64,000 bases of DNA, taken from assembly GCA_017471405.1 (NCBI GenBank), contig JAFUTK010000017.1, positions 21,466 through 85,465 of the forward strand, given 5' to 3'. Shown piece by piece: positions 1-8,957 of the stretch (the first letter of the stretch is position 1; every line of letters starts with the position of its first letter). Origin of the DNA: Ruminococcus sp. (GTDB lineage Bacteria; Bacillota; Clostridia; Oscillospirales; Ruminococcaceae). The translations under genes were made by a program, and so were the position numbers. The notes under the pieces are model-generated. The model worked only from the letters and a program-made list of their open reading frames with translations, did not search any database and was not told the DNA's origin.

Positions 1-879
1 CTTGCGGTGATAGCGGCGGTGTTCTGCTATGTCTATTTTGCGGTGCTGCGCCCCTTTGATAAAATGAAGCGCTTCGCGGAGGAGATTGCCCGCGGCAACT
101 TCGAGCTTCCGCTTAATTACGAGCGCTCCAACTACTTCGGCAGCTTTACCTGGGCCTTTGACAGTATGCGTCGGGAGATAACCAAGGCAAGACGCTGTGA
201 GCGGGAAGCGATAGAGAACAACAAGACCGTCATCGCCACACTCTCCCACGATATCAAAACGCCTATTGCGTCTATAAGGGTCTATGCCGAGGCGCTGGAG
301 GCAAACCTTGACTCGGGTGCTGAGAAGCGGCAGAAATACATCTCGGTACTGATGAGAAAGTGCGACGAGGTGGCAAACCTCACCAACGACCTTTTCCTGC
401 ACTCGCTGGCTGACCTTGACAAGCTGAAAATGAACCCCGAGCCGTTAGAGCTGACGGGCTTCCTTAGTGATGTCATAGACGAGCTCTCCGGGGAGCAGGG
501 GGATATCCGCTTTCAAAAGCCGGAGGAGAGCATCACCGTCAACGGCGACAGGAGCCGTCTGGCGCAGCTCTGCGGGAACCTTGTGAACAATGCTAGAAAG
601 TATGCAAAGACGGCTATTGATATATCCGTTGTCAGGGAGGGGGAGGATGCGGTCATTTCCTTCAGGGACTATGGCAAGGGGATACCCGATGAGGATATGC
701 CGTTCATTACGGATAAATTTTACCGGGGGCATAACTGTGGCAGCGAGCAGGGCTCGGGGCTGGGACTTTATATTGCGGGGTACATATGCACGCAGTTGGG
801 TGGAGAGCTGAGGCTTAAAAACTGTGAGGACGGTGGATTGCTGGCAGAGGTAAGATTGTCTGCACAAAAGCAGGGATAG
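1..879 (+). CDS. Sensor histidine kinase, 5' end outside window
   Basis: This is the C-terminal part of a membrane sensor histidine kinase; the reading frame is open to base 1, so the start and probable sensor segment lie upstream. What is visible is the end of a membrane helix (about 1-15), a HAMP-like linker, the phospho-acceptor H-box ATLSHDIKTP with His81 of the visible part, an N-box (NLVNNARKYA), and ATP-lid motifs DYGKGIP and GSGLGLYI. The enzyme autophosphorylates and passes phosphate to a response regulator, which should be encoded just upstream. An ABC ATPase and an FtsX-type permease follow at 1107 and 1881. In Firmicutes that arrangement is typical of peptide- or antibiotic-sensing/efflux modules (Bce/Ytr-like); the ligand cannot be told from sequence. 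Confidence 0.93.
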   Translation, partial: LAVIAAVFCYVYFAVLRPFDKMKRFAEEIARGNFELPLNYERSNYFGSFTWAFDSMRREITKARRCEREAIENNKTVIATLSHDIKTPIASIRVYAEALEANLDSGAEKRQKYISVLMRKCDEVANLTNDLFLHSLADLDKLKMNPEPLELTGFLSDVIDELSGEQGDIRFQKPEESITVNGDRSRLAQLCGNLVNNARKYAKTAIDISVVREGEDAVISFRDYGKGIPDEDMPFITDKFYRGHNCGSEQGSGLGLYIAGYICTQLGGELRLKNCEDGGLLAEVRLSAQKQG

Positions 880-925
880 CAGCCGCGAAGCGCGTTAAAA
901 AGCGGCGTGGGCAAGCCCGCCCTAC
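880..925 (+). repeat. Head of the intergenic repeat (short copy)
   Basis: Directly after the kinase stop codon the sequence reads gccgcgaagcgcgttaaaa and then a GC hairpin, gggcaagcccgcc. The same head recurs near 4246, 26671, 38279 and 55620. The rest of the gap up to 1106 is a GC-rich stretch with small inverted repeats (gcgttgcccgc, gcgtggcgcacgc) and no gene. I see no convincing promoter for the ABC operon here. Confidence 0.6.
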
Positions 926-1106
926 GATGAATTATAGACGTTACAATCGCGGGCGCAAAAGTGCGTTGCCCGCACAAATGAAAGCGACGAAGGAGCGTAA
1001 CGCGACTTGCGTGGCGCACGCCGTGCACTTAAAGACTTCTTAATAACTTTTGCGGTAAGATATAAATACAGTAAGGAAAACCTAAAACGACTAAGGGGGA
1101 GACATT

Positions 1107-1868
1107 ATGAAAAAAGCTATACTTTCCGCAAAGGGCGTCTGCAAGAGCTTTGCTCACGGGGGAGGACAGGTCCACGTCCTCTCGCAGGTGGATATCGACC
1201 TCTATGAGGGAGACTTCACCGTTATTATGGGAGCCTCTGGCTCCGGCAAGTCTACGCTTATGTACGCCCTGTCCGGTATGGACAGAGCCACCGCCGGTGA
1301 GATAATCTATGATGGCGAGGATATCGTCAAGATGAGTGAGAAGAGGCTGGCATCCCTGCGCTGCTCCGACTTCGGCTTTATCTTCCAGCAGATGCATTTG
1401 GTCAGCAACCTGACGCTGTTTGAAAATGTCGTGGTGCCGGGGTATCTCAATAAGGAAAAGTCCGCCGCGGAGGTGAAAGCCCGCGCCGACGAGCTTCTGG
1501 AGCAGATGAGTATTTCTCACATCAAGAGCCACCTGCCCTCACAGGTCTCCGGCGGCGAGCAGCAGCGCTGCGCCATCGCAAGAGCCGTCATCAACGAGCC
1601 GAGGCTCCTCTTCGCTGACGAGCCCACCGGCGCCCTCAACCGCAAAAATACCAACGACGTTCTCGACCTGCTCACCGGGCTCAACCGCTCCGGGCAGAGC
1701 ATACTTATGGTCACCCACGACCTGCGGGCCGCCCTTCGCGCCGGCAGGATACTTTACCTCGAGGACGGCGGAATTATCGGAGAGCTCACCCTCCCGCCAT
1801 ATGACCTCAACGAGGAAAAGAGCCGCGAGACACAGGTCAACGCATGGCTCTCCTCTATGCACTGGTAA
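1107..1868 (+). CDS. ABC transporter ATP-binding protein (MacB/LolD/BceA-like)
   Basis: Cytoplasmic ATPase of an ABC transporter that works with the permease encoded 12 bp downstream. All nucleotide-binding motifs are present: Walker A GASGSGKST (residues 42-50), Q-loop FIFQQMHLVSN, signature VSGGEQQR (147-154), Walker B LLFADEPTG (167-175) and the switch His in VTHDLR. The length, 253 aa, is normal. The ATG has the good ribosome site aaggggga 9 bp upstream. The MacB/FtsX class of transporter moves peptides, lipoproteins or antibiotics, or transduces force without transport. With the kinase upstream it probably belongs to a defence or cell-envelope stress module; the substrate is unknown. Confidence 0.95.
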   Translation: MKKAILSAKGVCKSFAHGGGQVHVLSQVDIDLYEGDFTVIMGASGSGKSTLMYALSGMDRATAGEIIYDGEDIVKMSEKRLASLRCSDFGFIFQQMHLVSNLTLFENVVVPGYLNKEKSAAEVKARADELLEQMSISHIKSHLPSQVSGGEQQRCAIARAVINEPRLLFADEPTGALNRKNTNDVLDLLTGLNRSGQSILMVTHDLRAALRAGRILYLEDGGIIGELTLPPYDLNEEKSRETQVNAWLSSMHW

Positions 1869-1880
1869 GGGGGCGGAGAT

Positions 1881-4229
1881 ATGGAGATAGCCGCTCTGCT
1901 CAAAGCAAATATCAAGCATAAGAAGGGCTCATTTATCAGCGTGCTGATACTGGCCTTTATAATAGTCACCACCGCTGCCGCCTCCTTCGGCGTCAGAGAG
2001 AATTACATCGACGCCTACGAGCGCGTGCAGGAGGCCGCCGATCTGGGCGACGCCGGCTGCATAATCGCCGAGAGGCTCCTCACCGACGAGCTTATGGAGC
2101 AGGTCAAGAGCAGCTCCCTTGTGGAGAGGGTCAATGTCTATGATGCCATCGACCGTATGGGGGACACCTACATCAACGGCAACAGAGACTCCAACTCCTG
2201 GTTCTTCGAGGAGATGCGTGACGGTCTCAAGCTGGTGAACCCTGAATACGACGGGCTGGAAGCTGAGATACCGCCCCTCGCCCCGGGAGAGATATACCTC
2301 CCCACCGGCCTACGGGCTAAGCTGGAGTGCGATATCGGAGATACGGTCTCCGCACAGTTTGCGGGTGGAGTTCACGAGTTCACTATCAAGGGCTTCGTGG
2401 AGGAGCCCAGCTGCGGCGCTATGATGATGGGCTGGAAGCAGGTGTTCCTCTGCCGGGAGGACTGGCAGGCTCTGCGGGAGGCAGTAGCCCCCTATGAGAC
2501 CGACACCCAAACAAGTTTCTTCAAAATTGTATATGCTTTCAAGACCGATAAGGAAATGTCCGACGCGAAGTTTATCAGGGAGCTGAATTTGGAGACAGGC
2601 ATCGTCAGCAAATCCGTCGGCGCCCTTACAAAGGACCAGTCCACAAACTACACCGGGCTTTTCCTGAATATCGTGCTCTATGTGGTCATCGGCTTTGTGC
2701 TGGTGCTGTTTGCGATAGTGCTGGTAGTCATCGCCCACGGCATCAAGACTGAGACGGAAATGGATTTTGTGAACCTCGGCATACTCAAAGCACAGGGCTT
2801 TACCAGCGGCAGGCTCACAAGAGTAATAATGCTGCGCTACGTTCTGGCGGAGCTTATCGGAGTGGTGCTGGGCATCATCGCTTCCATTCCGCTGGAAAGG
2901 ATACTCAGCAGCGTGTTCAAGGGCATCACCGGCATTATCCCGGATAAGAGCATAGCCCTTCTCGACGCCGCTCTGCTGGTCATAGGTATGCTGGCGCTGT
3001 CGGCGCTGGTGGTATTCCTTGCCACCCGCAGGCTCTCGAAGATATCTCCCGTCAGGGCTATCTCCGGCGGGCGTAAGGAGATATATTTCAACAGCCGCAT
3101 AAACGCCCCCATCACCAAGCGGGGACTGAATTTCTCGGTAGCCTACCGCGCCTTTTCCTCATCGGTGAAGAGATATCTGGGGATACTGTTCATCACAGCC
3201 CTGCTGACCTATTTCGCCGTAACCGTCAACGTAATGGGCGCTATGACCGACAGCCGTGCAGCGCTGGAGGCTATGGGCGCAGGCATTGAGGACCTGGGCA
3301 TCAACTATATGAACGAGGAGGCCGTTGACCACTTCGACGAGTTTGAGGAGATAGTTCAGAAGTACACCGACATCAGAGTAAAGAGATACACCGTTCACGT
3401 TTACTATTCCCTGAACGGCGAGAATATCATAACACAGATTAATATGTACCCCGAGACTATCCCGGGACTGCTCAAGGGCAAGCTGCCCCTTATGGACAAC
3501 GAGCTGATAATAACCGAAGCCGTTGCCGGTGCGCTGGACCTTAAAATCGGTGACAAGGTAACGGTGGAGGGCAAGAAGCTCAAGGCGGAGTACATCGTCT
3601 CGGGTATCTATCAGACTATGAATGACGCCGGCTACAGTATGGCTATGGGCATCGAAGCCGCCAAGCGCGTGGGTTCCCGATATGTGGGATATCTGGGAAT
3701 GTGCCTGGAGGATGCCTCAAAGCGCGAGGCTATAGCCGCAGAGCTTAGGGAGAAGTTCGGCGATATAGTTGAGGTCTACACCTTCGACTACGATGAGGAA
3801 ATGAGCGGCGACGTTACCATCATCGCGGCGCGTGCCTTCAGGATAGTCATTTATGCTTTTGCGGGAGTGTTCGCTCTTGTAGCGGTAATGATGGTCTGCT
3901 CAGCGGCCTTTGCGCAGGAGAGGACAGACCTTGGCATCTGCAAGGCCATAGGCTTCACCTCCGGCAGACTTAGGGCGCAGTTCACACTTCGTTTCTTCAT
4001 CATCTCGCTGGCGGGAGCGGTGCTGGGAGCTATAGCCGGAAGCCTGTTCTCCGAGAGCCTGCTCAACCTTATTTTCGGAATGTTCGGGCTTGTTAGAGTA
4101 TACACCGTCAACACCGCTATGACCTATATCAGTGCGGCAGCGTTCATATGCATCTGCGTATCGGTCTTTGCGTTCATAGCCTCGCGCAAGGTGAAGAGAG
4201 TGGAGATACGGGAGCTTGTGACGGAATAA
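1881..4229 (+). CDS. FtsX-family ABC transporter permease
   Basis: Large permease of 782 aa with two FtsX/MacB-type membrane units. A first helix lies near residues 18-38, three helices at about 265-395, a helix near 430-450 and three helices at about 660-775, which makes eight. The segments between are two extracytoplasmic domains (about 45-260 and 455-650). This duplicated layout is that of SalY/YtrF/BceB-like permeases rather than the single-unit MacB. It starts 12 bp after the ATPase gene, with ggcggagat before the ATG, and is clearly translated from the same message. No truncation is seen. The role is inferred as export or sensing of an envelope-active compound. Confidence 0.93.
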   Translation: MEIAALLKANIKHKKGSFISVLILAFIIVTTAAASFGVRENYIDAYERVQEAADLGDAGCIIAERLLTDELMEQVKSSSLVERVNVYDAIDRMGDTYINGNRDSNSWFFEEMRDGLKLVNPEYDGLEAEIPPLAPGEIYLPTGLRAKLECDIGDTVSAQFAGGVHEFTIKGFVEEPSCGAMMMGWKQVFLCREDWQALREAVAPYETDTQTSFFKIVYAFKTDKEMSDAKFIRELNLETGIVSKSVGALTKDQSTNYTGLFLNIVLYVVIGFVLVLFAIVLVVIAHGIKTETEMDFVNLGILKAQGFTSGRLTRVIMLRYVLAELIGVVLGIIASIPLERILSSVFKGITGIIPDKSIALLDAALLVIGMLALSALVVFLATRRLSKISPVRAISGGRKEIYFNSRINAPITKRGLNFSVAYRAFSSSVKRYLGILFITALLTYFAVTVNVMGAMTDSRAALEAMGAGIEDLGINYMNEEAVDHFDEFEEIVQKYTDIRVKRYTVHVYYSLNGENIITQINMYPETIPGLLKGKLPLMDNELIITEAVAGALDLKIGDKVTVEGKKLKAEYIVSGIYQTMNDAGYSMAMGIEAAKRVGSRYVGYLGMCLEDASKREAIAAELREKFGDIVEVYTFDYDEEMSGDVTIIAARAFRIVIYAFAGVFALVAVMMVCSAAFAQERTDLGICKAIGFTSGRLRAQFTLRFFIISLAGAVLGAIAGSLFSESLLNLIFGMFGLVRVYTVNTAMTYISAAAFICICVSVFAFIASRKVKRVEIRELVTE

Positions 4230-4239
4230 GTGCACACAG

Positions 4240-4580
4240 CTGGGATAACGAACCGCGAAGCGCGTTAAAAAGCGCGCGGTCAAGCCTCGCGCCAGAGGCT
4301 TGCGGGTCAAGGGCAGAGCCCTTGCGGAGCTCGAGGCAGAGCCTCGTTTGCGGCGCCAGCCGCAACTCGGCGCTGCGCCAAGAAACGATAGAACAACAAA
4401 GCCGTTCTCCCCTCCAAAGCAGGGGAGAACGGCTTTTTCGCAGCGCCGAAAAGCTGCAATTCTGCACTCGCAGGAAACAGTGAGCGCAGCGAACGTTTTT
4501 CCGTACCTTAGCGCACAAAGTGAGGGGCGCCCGACAGTAACCCCTCCGGTGCTGACGTGCCCTCGCCCTACAGGTTAGGG
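4240..4580 (+). repeat. Intergenic repeat, long copy A
   Basis: This copy of the local repeat family begins 10 bp after the permease stop. It opens with ataacgaaccgcgaagcgcg, then a chain of small hairpins (caagcct..aggcttg, caagggc..gcccttg, gaggc..gcctc, gcggc..gccgc). It then carries the conserved module cgcagcgccgaaaag and tgcactcgcaggaaacagtg up to gcgaacgtttttccgtacc. A strong terminator hairpin sits in the middle (4398-4438), where copies C and D have a different sequence. It accounts for nearly all of the 398-bp gap; no gene is credible inside it. Confidence 0.75.
4398..4438 (+). terminator. Rho-independent terminator after the ABC permease
   Basis: Perfect stem aaagccgttctcccc / ggggagaacggcttt with a 6-nt loop, followed by T residues. 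It lies inside repeat copy A and should end the kinase/ABC operon. Confidence 0.88.
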
Positions 4581-4593
4581 AAATATCCAAAAT

Positions 4594-4623
4594 AAAAGCT
4601 CCCCATACAAGGGGAGCTTTTTT
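4594..4623. terminator. Bidirectional terminator between permease and symporter genes
   Basis: Hairpin aaaagctcccc / ggggagctttt with A and T tracts on the two sides, just before the stop codon of the minus-strand symporter gene. It can serve both convergent units. Confidence 0.85.
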
Positions 4624-4627
4624 CGTG

Positions 4628-6154
4628 TCATGTCATCTCAGGGTCTGCGTTGGCAGCTTCGATATCCGCTCGGAATTCCTCGTTTAAGTCGGGATAAGCC
4701 GAGAGCATCGGCGCAACGTCCTTGCCCTTTTTGCGGTCGAAGTAGTTCTTGGTTATCCTCGTTACCAAACCGCTCAGAGCTATCAGACAGATAAGGTTCG
4801 GCAGAGCCATCAGACCGTTGAAGGTGTCGTCTATCGCCCAGATAAGGTCGCTGGTGATGAGGGTGGAGAATACTATCAGCACTATGTATATCACCTTGAA
4901 TACGGTGACGGATATCTTCATAGTCCTGTCGGAGCATTTGCTAAAGCAGAACTCCACAGCCTTTTCACCGTAGTAGGACCAGGCCAGCACCGTCGTGAAG
5001 GCGAATAACGGCAGGATAACGGAGTAGACCGCCACTCCGAAGGAGCCGAAGTTGCTCTCAAACATGGAGATAGCCATTGCGGTGTCCTCCTCTGTGCCGG
5101 TGAAGCCGGTGAGGTCAAAGGTGGTGAGGAAGGTCAGGGAGGTCAGGGTGCAGATGATGAAGGTGTCAAAAAATACCTCGAACACTCCCCAAAGACCCTG
5201 CTTGACGGGCTCCCGCGTCTCGGAGGCGGAGTGCGCGATAACAGACGAGCCCAAGCCCGCCTCGTTGGAGAATACGCCTCTCGCCATTCCCTTGCGGATA
5301 ACAGTTGCAAAGGTGTAGCCCAGCACTCCGCCGCCCGCTGCCTTGAAGGTGAAGGCCTTGGAGAATATCAGCCCGAAGGCGTGGGGCAGCCTGTCAATGT
5401 GCATACAGATGGCAATGAGGGACATCACAATGAACAGCAGCGACATAAAGGGCACCAGCATCGATGCCACCTTGCCTATGCGCTTGATGCCGCCGATGAT
5501 GATGGCTCCCGCCGTCACCGCCACGACAACTCCGATGACGAGCTTGACGGTGCCGAGGTCGTCAAAGGAGAATACTTTGTTCAGCGCCTCGGAAACGGTG
5601 CCGCTTATCTTGTTGGTCTGAACGCCGCTCATTCCTATGGCTGCAAACAGACAGAACACCGCCGAAACGTAAGCCAGCCAGCGCCATTTCAGACCGTTTG
5701 CTATGTAGTAAAAGGCTCCGCCCGAGAGGTCGCCGGACTTGTTCTTCTTGCGGAAGTAAAGACCCAGCACGTTCTCCGAGTAGTTGGTGACCATTCCGAA
5801 GAAGGCGGATATCCACATCCAGAGGACGGCTCCGGGGCCTCCAGTGAGAATGGCGGAGACAACGCCGATGATGTTGCCGGTGCCCACCGTTCCCGAGATA
5901 GCCGCCGAAAAGGCCTCGAACTGGGAGACGGAATTGGTGCGGGTGTCCTGCTTTCGCTTTTTGCCGAGCCCCTTAATAGTGGGGACGATGGTGGTGTTGA
6001 GGGACTCCTTGAAGTGAGTGACCTGTAAGAATTTTGTTCGGATAGACAGCAGGAGACCGGTGGAAAGGATAAGAATGATTACCGGCCACCCCCAAACCAC
6101 GCCGTTGATAGCGTCGTTTATTTTTTCGATAGCTTTGATAAGGCTGTCGAACAT
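4628..6154 (-). CDS. Sodium:alanine symporter family protein (AGCS)
   Basis: Integral membrane transporter of 508 aa that imports small neutral amino acids such as alanine or glycine with Na+. The AGCS signature is visible: a GTVGTGNIIGVVSAI segment near residue 92 and ARGVFSNEAGLGSS near 291, with about ten hydrophobic helices. The ATG is preceded by aaaaggagtg. It has its own promoter (6224-6252, minus) and a terminator after it, so it is a single-gene unit. The family assignment is firm; the exact substrate is inferred. Confidence 0.95.
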   Translation of the reverse strand: MFDSLIKAIEKINDAINGVVWGWPVIILILSTGLLLSIRTKFLQVTHFKESLNTTIVPTIKGLGKKRKQDTRTNSVSQFEAFSAAISGTVGTGNIIGVVSAILTGGPGAVLWMWISAFFGMVTNYSENVLGLYFRKKNKSGDLSGGAFYYIANGLKWRWLAYVSAVFCLFAAIGMSGVQTNKISGTVSEALNKVFSFDDLGTVKLVIGVVVAVTAGAIIIGGIKRIGKVASMLVPFMSLLFIVMSLIAICMHIDRLPHAFGLIFSKAFTFKAAGGGVLGYTFATVIRKGMARGVFSNEAGLGSSVIAHSASETREPVKQGLWGVFEVFFDTFIICTLTSLTFLTTFDLTGFTGTEEDTAMAISMFESNFGSFGVAVYSVILPLFAFTTVLAWSYYGEKAVEFCFSKCSDRTMKISVTVFKVIYIVLIVFSTLITSDLIWAIDDTFNGLMALPNLICLIALSGLVTRITKNYFDRKKGKDVAPMLSAYPDLNEEFRADIEAANADPEMT

Positions 6155-6223
6155 AAAGTTACACTCCTTTTTGTAAGAATTGGAAAAGTGCTCTCACCAA
6201 AGGGAGAACACACACAATAATAT

Positions 6224-6252
6224 ATTATACCATTTTTGTCCGCTCAATTCAA
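6224..6252 (-). promoter_or_regulatory. Promoter of the AGCS symporter gene
   Basis: Read on the minus strand: -35 TTGAAT, a 17-bp spacer and -10 TATAAT preceded by TGG (extended -10). Transcription would start near 6217, giving a leader of about 60 nt without an evident riboswitch. Confidence 0.75.
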
Positions 6253-6421
6253 TGTTATTCACACAATTATTAGATATTCAAGTGAAAATGTTAATTTTTT
6301 GTCAAAGTAAGGAGGCGAGCTTTTACCGCACAGCCCGCAAGGATATATATGTTAAAAAATATAGCCATTTTAGGCAAATATGACAAAATCCTTAAATTTT
6401 TAAATGATTCTTTATTTCAGA

Positions 6422-6450
6422 TTGACAAATCGAACAGCCGATGATATAAT
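6422..6450 (+). promoter_or_regulatory. Promoter of the CAP-domain lipoprotein gene
   Basis: Consensus -35 TTGACA, 17-bp spacer, consensus -10 TATAAT with TGA just before it. The start point would lie near 6457, about 33 nt before the ATG. The rest of the 335-bp gap back to 6155 is AT-rich and holds only this promoter and the divergent symporter promoter. Confidence 0.88.
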
Positions 6451-6489
6451 GTAAAATAAGGAAATATGTTTGGAGAGGGGGAGCCTTTT

Positions 6490-7821
6490 ATGAACAGAGC
6501 AAAAGCGAAAAGAGTCTCGGCGGCAGCAGCTGCATTGCTTTCAGCTGTGATGGCGCTCACTGCCTGCGGCTCCTATGATATCCCTGCGGATAAGCTCTAT
6601 TCCAAGTTTGCAATAGCAGCGAACAATATAAACCACGCTAAGGGCAAGAAGGTGCTGGCCTCTGACGACGCTCTGGCTTACAATATCAGAATGCTTGAGG
6701 ACGGCGGCAGCTATTTCTACCTTATTTCCGACGGTGAGGATGATTATACCTTCGATTCCAACCGAGGGGAGGATATCCCCGGAGTTACCAGCTTGAACGC
6801 TCCCGGATATCTGCCCGGAGATGATGAAAACGGCTCCGGCAGCGGAACAGGGTCAAACGGCAGTGCCGGTCAGGACGGCCTCACAGACCCGGATACCGTT
6901 ATAGGTCCGGACGGAAATATTGTTTCCGGAAGCTCTGATGTTCCGGGCGGCAGTGTGCTCACCGATGAGAACGGCAATCCTGTTGAGGAGATACCCGGCG
7001 AGAACGGCGAGAACGGTTCAGGCAGCGGCACAGTTACCACCGTACCAGGGCAGATACCCGGCGGGGAGGACGGTCAGGGCAGCGGCAGCCAGAGCGGCTT
7101 TGCCGGCACTGGCGGCTCCAACGGCAGCGGTGGAAGCTCTGTGACCACCACCAAGACCTCTGGCTCCTCCGGCTCGCAGACCACCTCAAACGGTGGCAAG
7201 ACGGTATCTGCAACTACCACCACAAAGGCCACTGTTAAGACTACAACTACCACTAAGGCCACCACAAAGGCAACCACTACCACTAAGGCGACGACCAAGG
7301 TTACTACAACAACCACTAAGGCTACCACCAAGACCACCACCACCGCTGCCTCGGGCGATGTCTCAAAGTATATGACTACCGAGATAAAGGAGCTGCTGAG
7401 CTTCATTAATGCCGAGCGCACCAAGGCTGGCGTCGCGCAGCTGACCCTCAACGCCAAGCTTTGCGAGGCGGCAAATGTCAGAGTGGTGGAGATACAGACG
7501 CTGTTTGACCACGTCCGTCCCAACGGGCAGAAGTCTGCCGACTATATCAGGCAGGTAATGGGCGGCAAGGGTATGGCGGTTGAGAATATCGCCTACAATT
7601 ACGACACCGCCGAGGACGTTATGTACTTCTACGATAACCGCACCGGCCTCCCCGATGAGGAAATGGCTCACGGCTGGATGAACACCTACCTCACAAACGG
7701 AACCCATAAGAAGAACCTTCTGAGCGCCTATTACGATCAGGTGGGTCTGGCATATTATGAGCCCACCCATAGCTGGGTAGCGCTGTTCTACAGCACCAAG
7801 TACCAGTCCTCAAATGCATAA
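6490..7821 (+). CDS. CAP/SCP-domain lipoprotein with Thr-rich linker
   Basis: Predicted surface lipoprotein, 443 aa. A signal peptide ends in the lipobox LTAC. A Gly/Ser/Asn-rich stretch and a threonine/lysine linker (TTTTKATTK-type repeats, about residues 235-290) follow, then a C-terminal CAP domain (about 300-443). The CAP residues are in place: His in LFDHVRPNG, Glu in ENIAYN and His in GTHKKNLL. CAP proteins are extracellular; their biochemical role in bacteria is poorly defined. An in-frame ATG at 6466 overlaps the ribosome site ggagagggg, so the ATG at 6490 is preferred. Its own promoter and a downstream terminator make it monocistronic. Confidence 0.9.
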   Translation: MNRAKAKRVSAAAAALLSAVMALTACGSYDIPADKLYSKFAIAANNINHAKGKKVLASDDALAYNIRMLEDGGSYFYLISDGEDDYTFDSNRGEDIPGVTSLNAPGYLPGDDENGSGSGTGSNGSAGQDGLTDPDTVIGPDGNIVSGSSDVPGGSVLTDENGNPVEEIPGENGENGSGSGTVTTVPGQIPGGEDGQGSGSQSGFAGTGGSNGSGGSSVTTTKTSGSSGSQTTSNGGKTVSATTTTKATVKTTTTTKATTKATTTTKATTKVTTTTTKATTKTTTTAASGDVSKYMTTEIKELLSFINAERTKAGVAQLTLNAKLCEAANVRVVEIQTLFDHVRPNGQKSADYIRQVMGGKGMAVENIAYNYDTAEDVMYFYDNRTGLPDEEMAHGWMNTYLTNGTHKKNLLSAYYDQVGLAYYEPTHSWVALFYSTKYQSSNA

Positions 7822-7829
7822 TTAATGAT

Positions 7830-7859
7830 AACGCCGTCCCGGAGAGGGGCGGCGTTTTT
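7830..7859 (+). terminator. Terminator of the CAP lipoprotein gene
   Basis: Hairpin aacgccgtccc / ggggcggcgtt followed by a T tract, 8 bp after the stop codon. Confidence 0.88.
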
Positions 7860-7927
7860 GTCGGGAATAAAACATCTGCCTGGCGAATATACTCTAATAC
7901 AAACTTAACGTATTGGAGTTGAGACCG

Positions 7928-8194
7928 ATGACAGATCCGGAAAAAGCCCGCGCCATAGCGCTGGGAGAGTATACCGTTGCCAACCGCACCACAGTCAGAG
8001 CCACTGCAAAGCACTTCGGCATAAGCAAATCTACGGTACACAAGGAGCTGACTGAAAAGCTGCCGGAGCTTTCTCCCGCCCTCTGGGAGAAGGTTAAGGC
8101 TCTGCTGGAGCTTAACAAAAAGGAACGCCATATCCGAGGAGGACTCGCTACCAAGCAGAAATATGAGGCTTTAATGAGATCACATCAACACTGA
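7928..8194 (+). CDS. spoIIID: Sporulation transcriptional regulator SpoIIID
   Basis: Small DNA-binding protein (88 aa) that controls mother-cell genes during endospore formation. The helix-turn-helix segment TVRATAKHFGISKSTVHKEL, the following TEKLPEL and the basic tail motif RHIRGGLATKQKYE match the SpoIIID family closely. The ATG at 7928 has ggag 9 bp upstream; a TTG at 7913 would overlap that site and is rejected. The gene stands alone between two terminators. I could not identify a convincing sigma-E or sigma-A promoter upstream. Its presence implies that the organism can sporulate or descends from a sporulating ancestor. Confidence 0.95.
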   Translation: MTDPEKARAIALGEYTVANRTTVRATAKHFGISKSTVHKELTEKLPELSPALWEKVKALLELNKKERHIRGGLATKQKYEALMRSHQH

Positions 8195-8244
8195 CAATGG
8201 TGTGATATCAGTAAGCAGAAAGGAATAATATCAAAGATACACGC

Positions 8245-8318
8245 ACCTCAACTTGTGGAATGCGAGTACCAAAGACCACAGTACGAACAAACTTCGGTCG
8301 CGGCACAGTGAGCACAAG
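8245..8318 (+). repeat. Structured short repeat, copy 1
   Basis: About 60 bp are shared with 55699-55760: cttgtggaatgcgag, then acc, a small hairpin, and cggtcgcgg followed by cagtga. Here the outer bases acttgtg (8250-8256) pair with cacaagt (8312-8318). The inner hairpin arms gtac/gtac are gcac/gtgc in the other copy. No open reading frame is shared. Confidence 0.55.
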
Positions 8319-8344
8319 TCAATATAATTGGCAGCGTGAACTAA

Positions 8345-8380
8345 AAACCGGGCGGAGAGAACAGTTCTCCGCCCGGTTTC
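8345..8380. terminator. Bidirectional terminator between spoIIID and the phosphoesterase gene
   Basis: Twelve-bp stem accgggcggaga / tctccgcccggt with a 7-nt loop and A/T tracts on both sides. It serves both converging units. Confidence 0.85.
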
Positions 8381-8390
8381 ATATTATATT

Positions 8391-8870
8391 TTAGACTAGG
8401 TCAACGTGGGCGCACATTATGCCCTTTGGCGTGATGTCGATGAATGCGTAGCAGGGGGGCTTGCCGTCCCGGGGGAAGGCAGCGCTGCCGGGGTTCAGGA
8501 TGTGAACGTCCTCGGTGTATTCGTAGAAGCGCTTGTGAGTGTGGGCAAACAGGGCAATGTCAGCGTCCAGCTCCTTGGCCTTGTAGAAGATGCGGTCGGT
8601 GGAGTACTTAACGCCCCAGTTGTGGCCGTGAGTGTAGAATATCTTCACACCCTCCGCCTCAAAAACTCCGCTGTCGGGAGAATTGGAGTAGTAGTCGCAG
8701 TTGCCTGCCACCGAGAGAATGGTCTTGTCGGGGTAGGACTTGCGTATGCGGTCCAAATCGTTCTCGCCGTCGCCAAGGAAAATGAACACAGGAGCGTCCT
8801 CATTGCGTGAGAATATAGTCCTCATAGCCCTCATACTGCCATGAGTGTCTGCCAGTACGATTATGCGCAT
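8391..8870 (-). CDS. YfcE/MJ0936-family metallophosphoesterase
   Basis: Cytoplasmic phosphodiesterase of 159 aa, the usual family length. Metal-binding motifs occur in order: D-x-H in VLADTHGS, GD-x-x-ND in FLGDGENDLD, GNCD in VAGNCDY, then THGHNWG and GH/AHTHK-type FAHTHKRF. These enzymes use two metals, often Mn2+, to cleave phosphodiesters; the physiological substrate of most members is unknown. The ATG has a gggggaggtg ribosome site. The gene is transcribed away from the small-gene cluster at 8958. Confidence 0.93.
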   Translation of the reverse strand: MRIIVLADTHGSMRAMRTIFSRNEDAPVFIFLGDGENDLDRIRKSYPDKTILSVAGNCDYYSNSPDSGVFEAEGVKIFYTHGHNWGVKYSTDRIFYKAKELDADIALFAHTHKRFYEYTEDVHILNPGSAAFPRDGKPPCYAFIDITPKGIMCAHVDLV

Positions 8871-8908
8871 CCATACACCTCCCCCTGTTATATGTCATAC
8901 TAATAATT

Positions 8909-8936
8909 ATTATATCATAAAATAAAATATATGCAA
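8909..8936 (-). promoter_or_regulatory. Probable promoter of the phosphoesterase gene
   Basis: Minus strand: -35 TTGCAT, 16-bp spacer, -10 TATAAT with TGA before it. The spacer is one base shorter than in the other promoters of this window. Confidence 0.5.
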
Positions 8937-8957
8937 TAGCAAAAAGGAGAATTTTTT

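Noticed and set aside
7145-7360. Repeated accacyaaggc units as a possible CRISPR or satellite array
   Set aside because: They are codons for the Thr/Lys linker of the CAP lipoprotein, in frame throughout, with no spacers of constant length.
7860-7928. Sigma-E type promoter for spoIIID (cgaatata, taatacaaac)
   Set aside because: The -10-like and -35-like strings are only about five bases apart, against the 14-15 needed, so no promoter is called.
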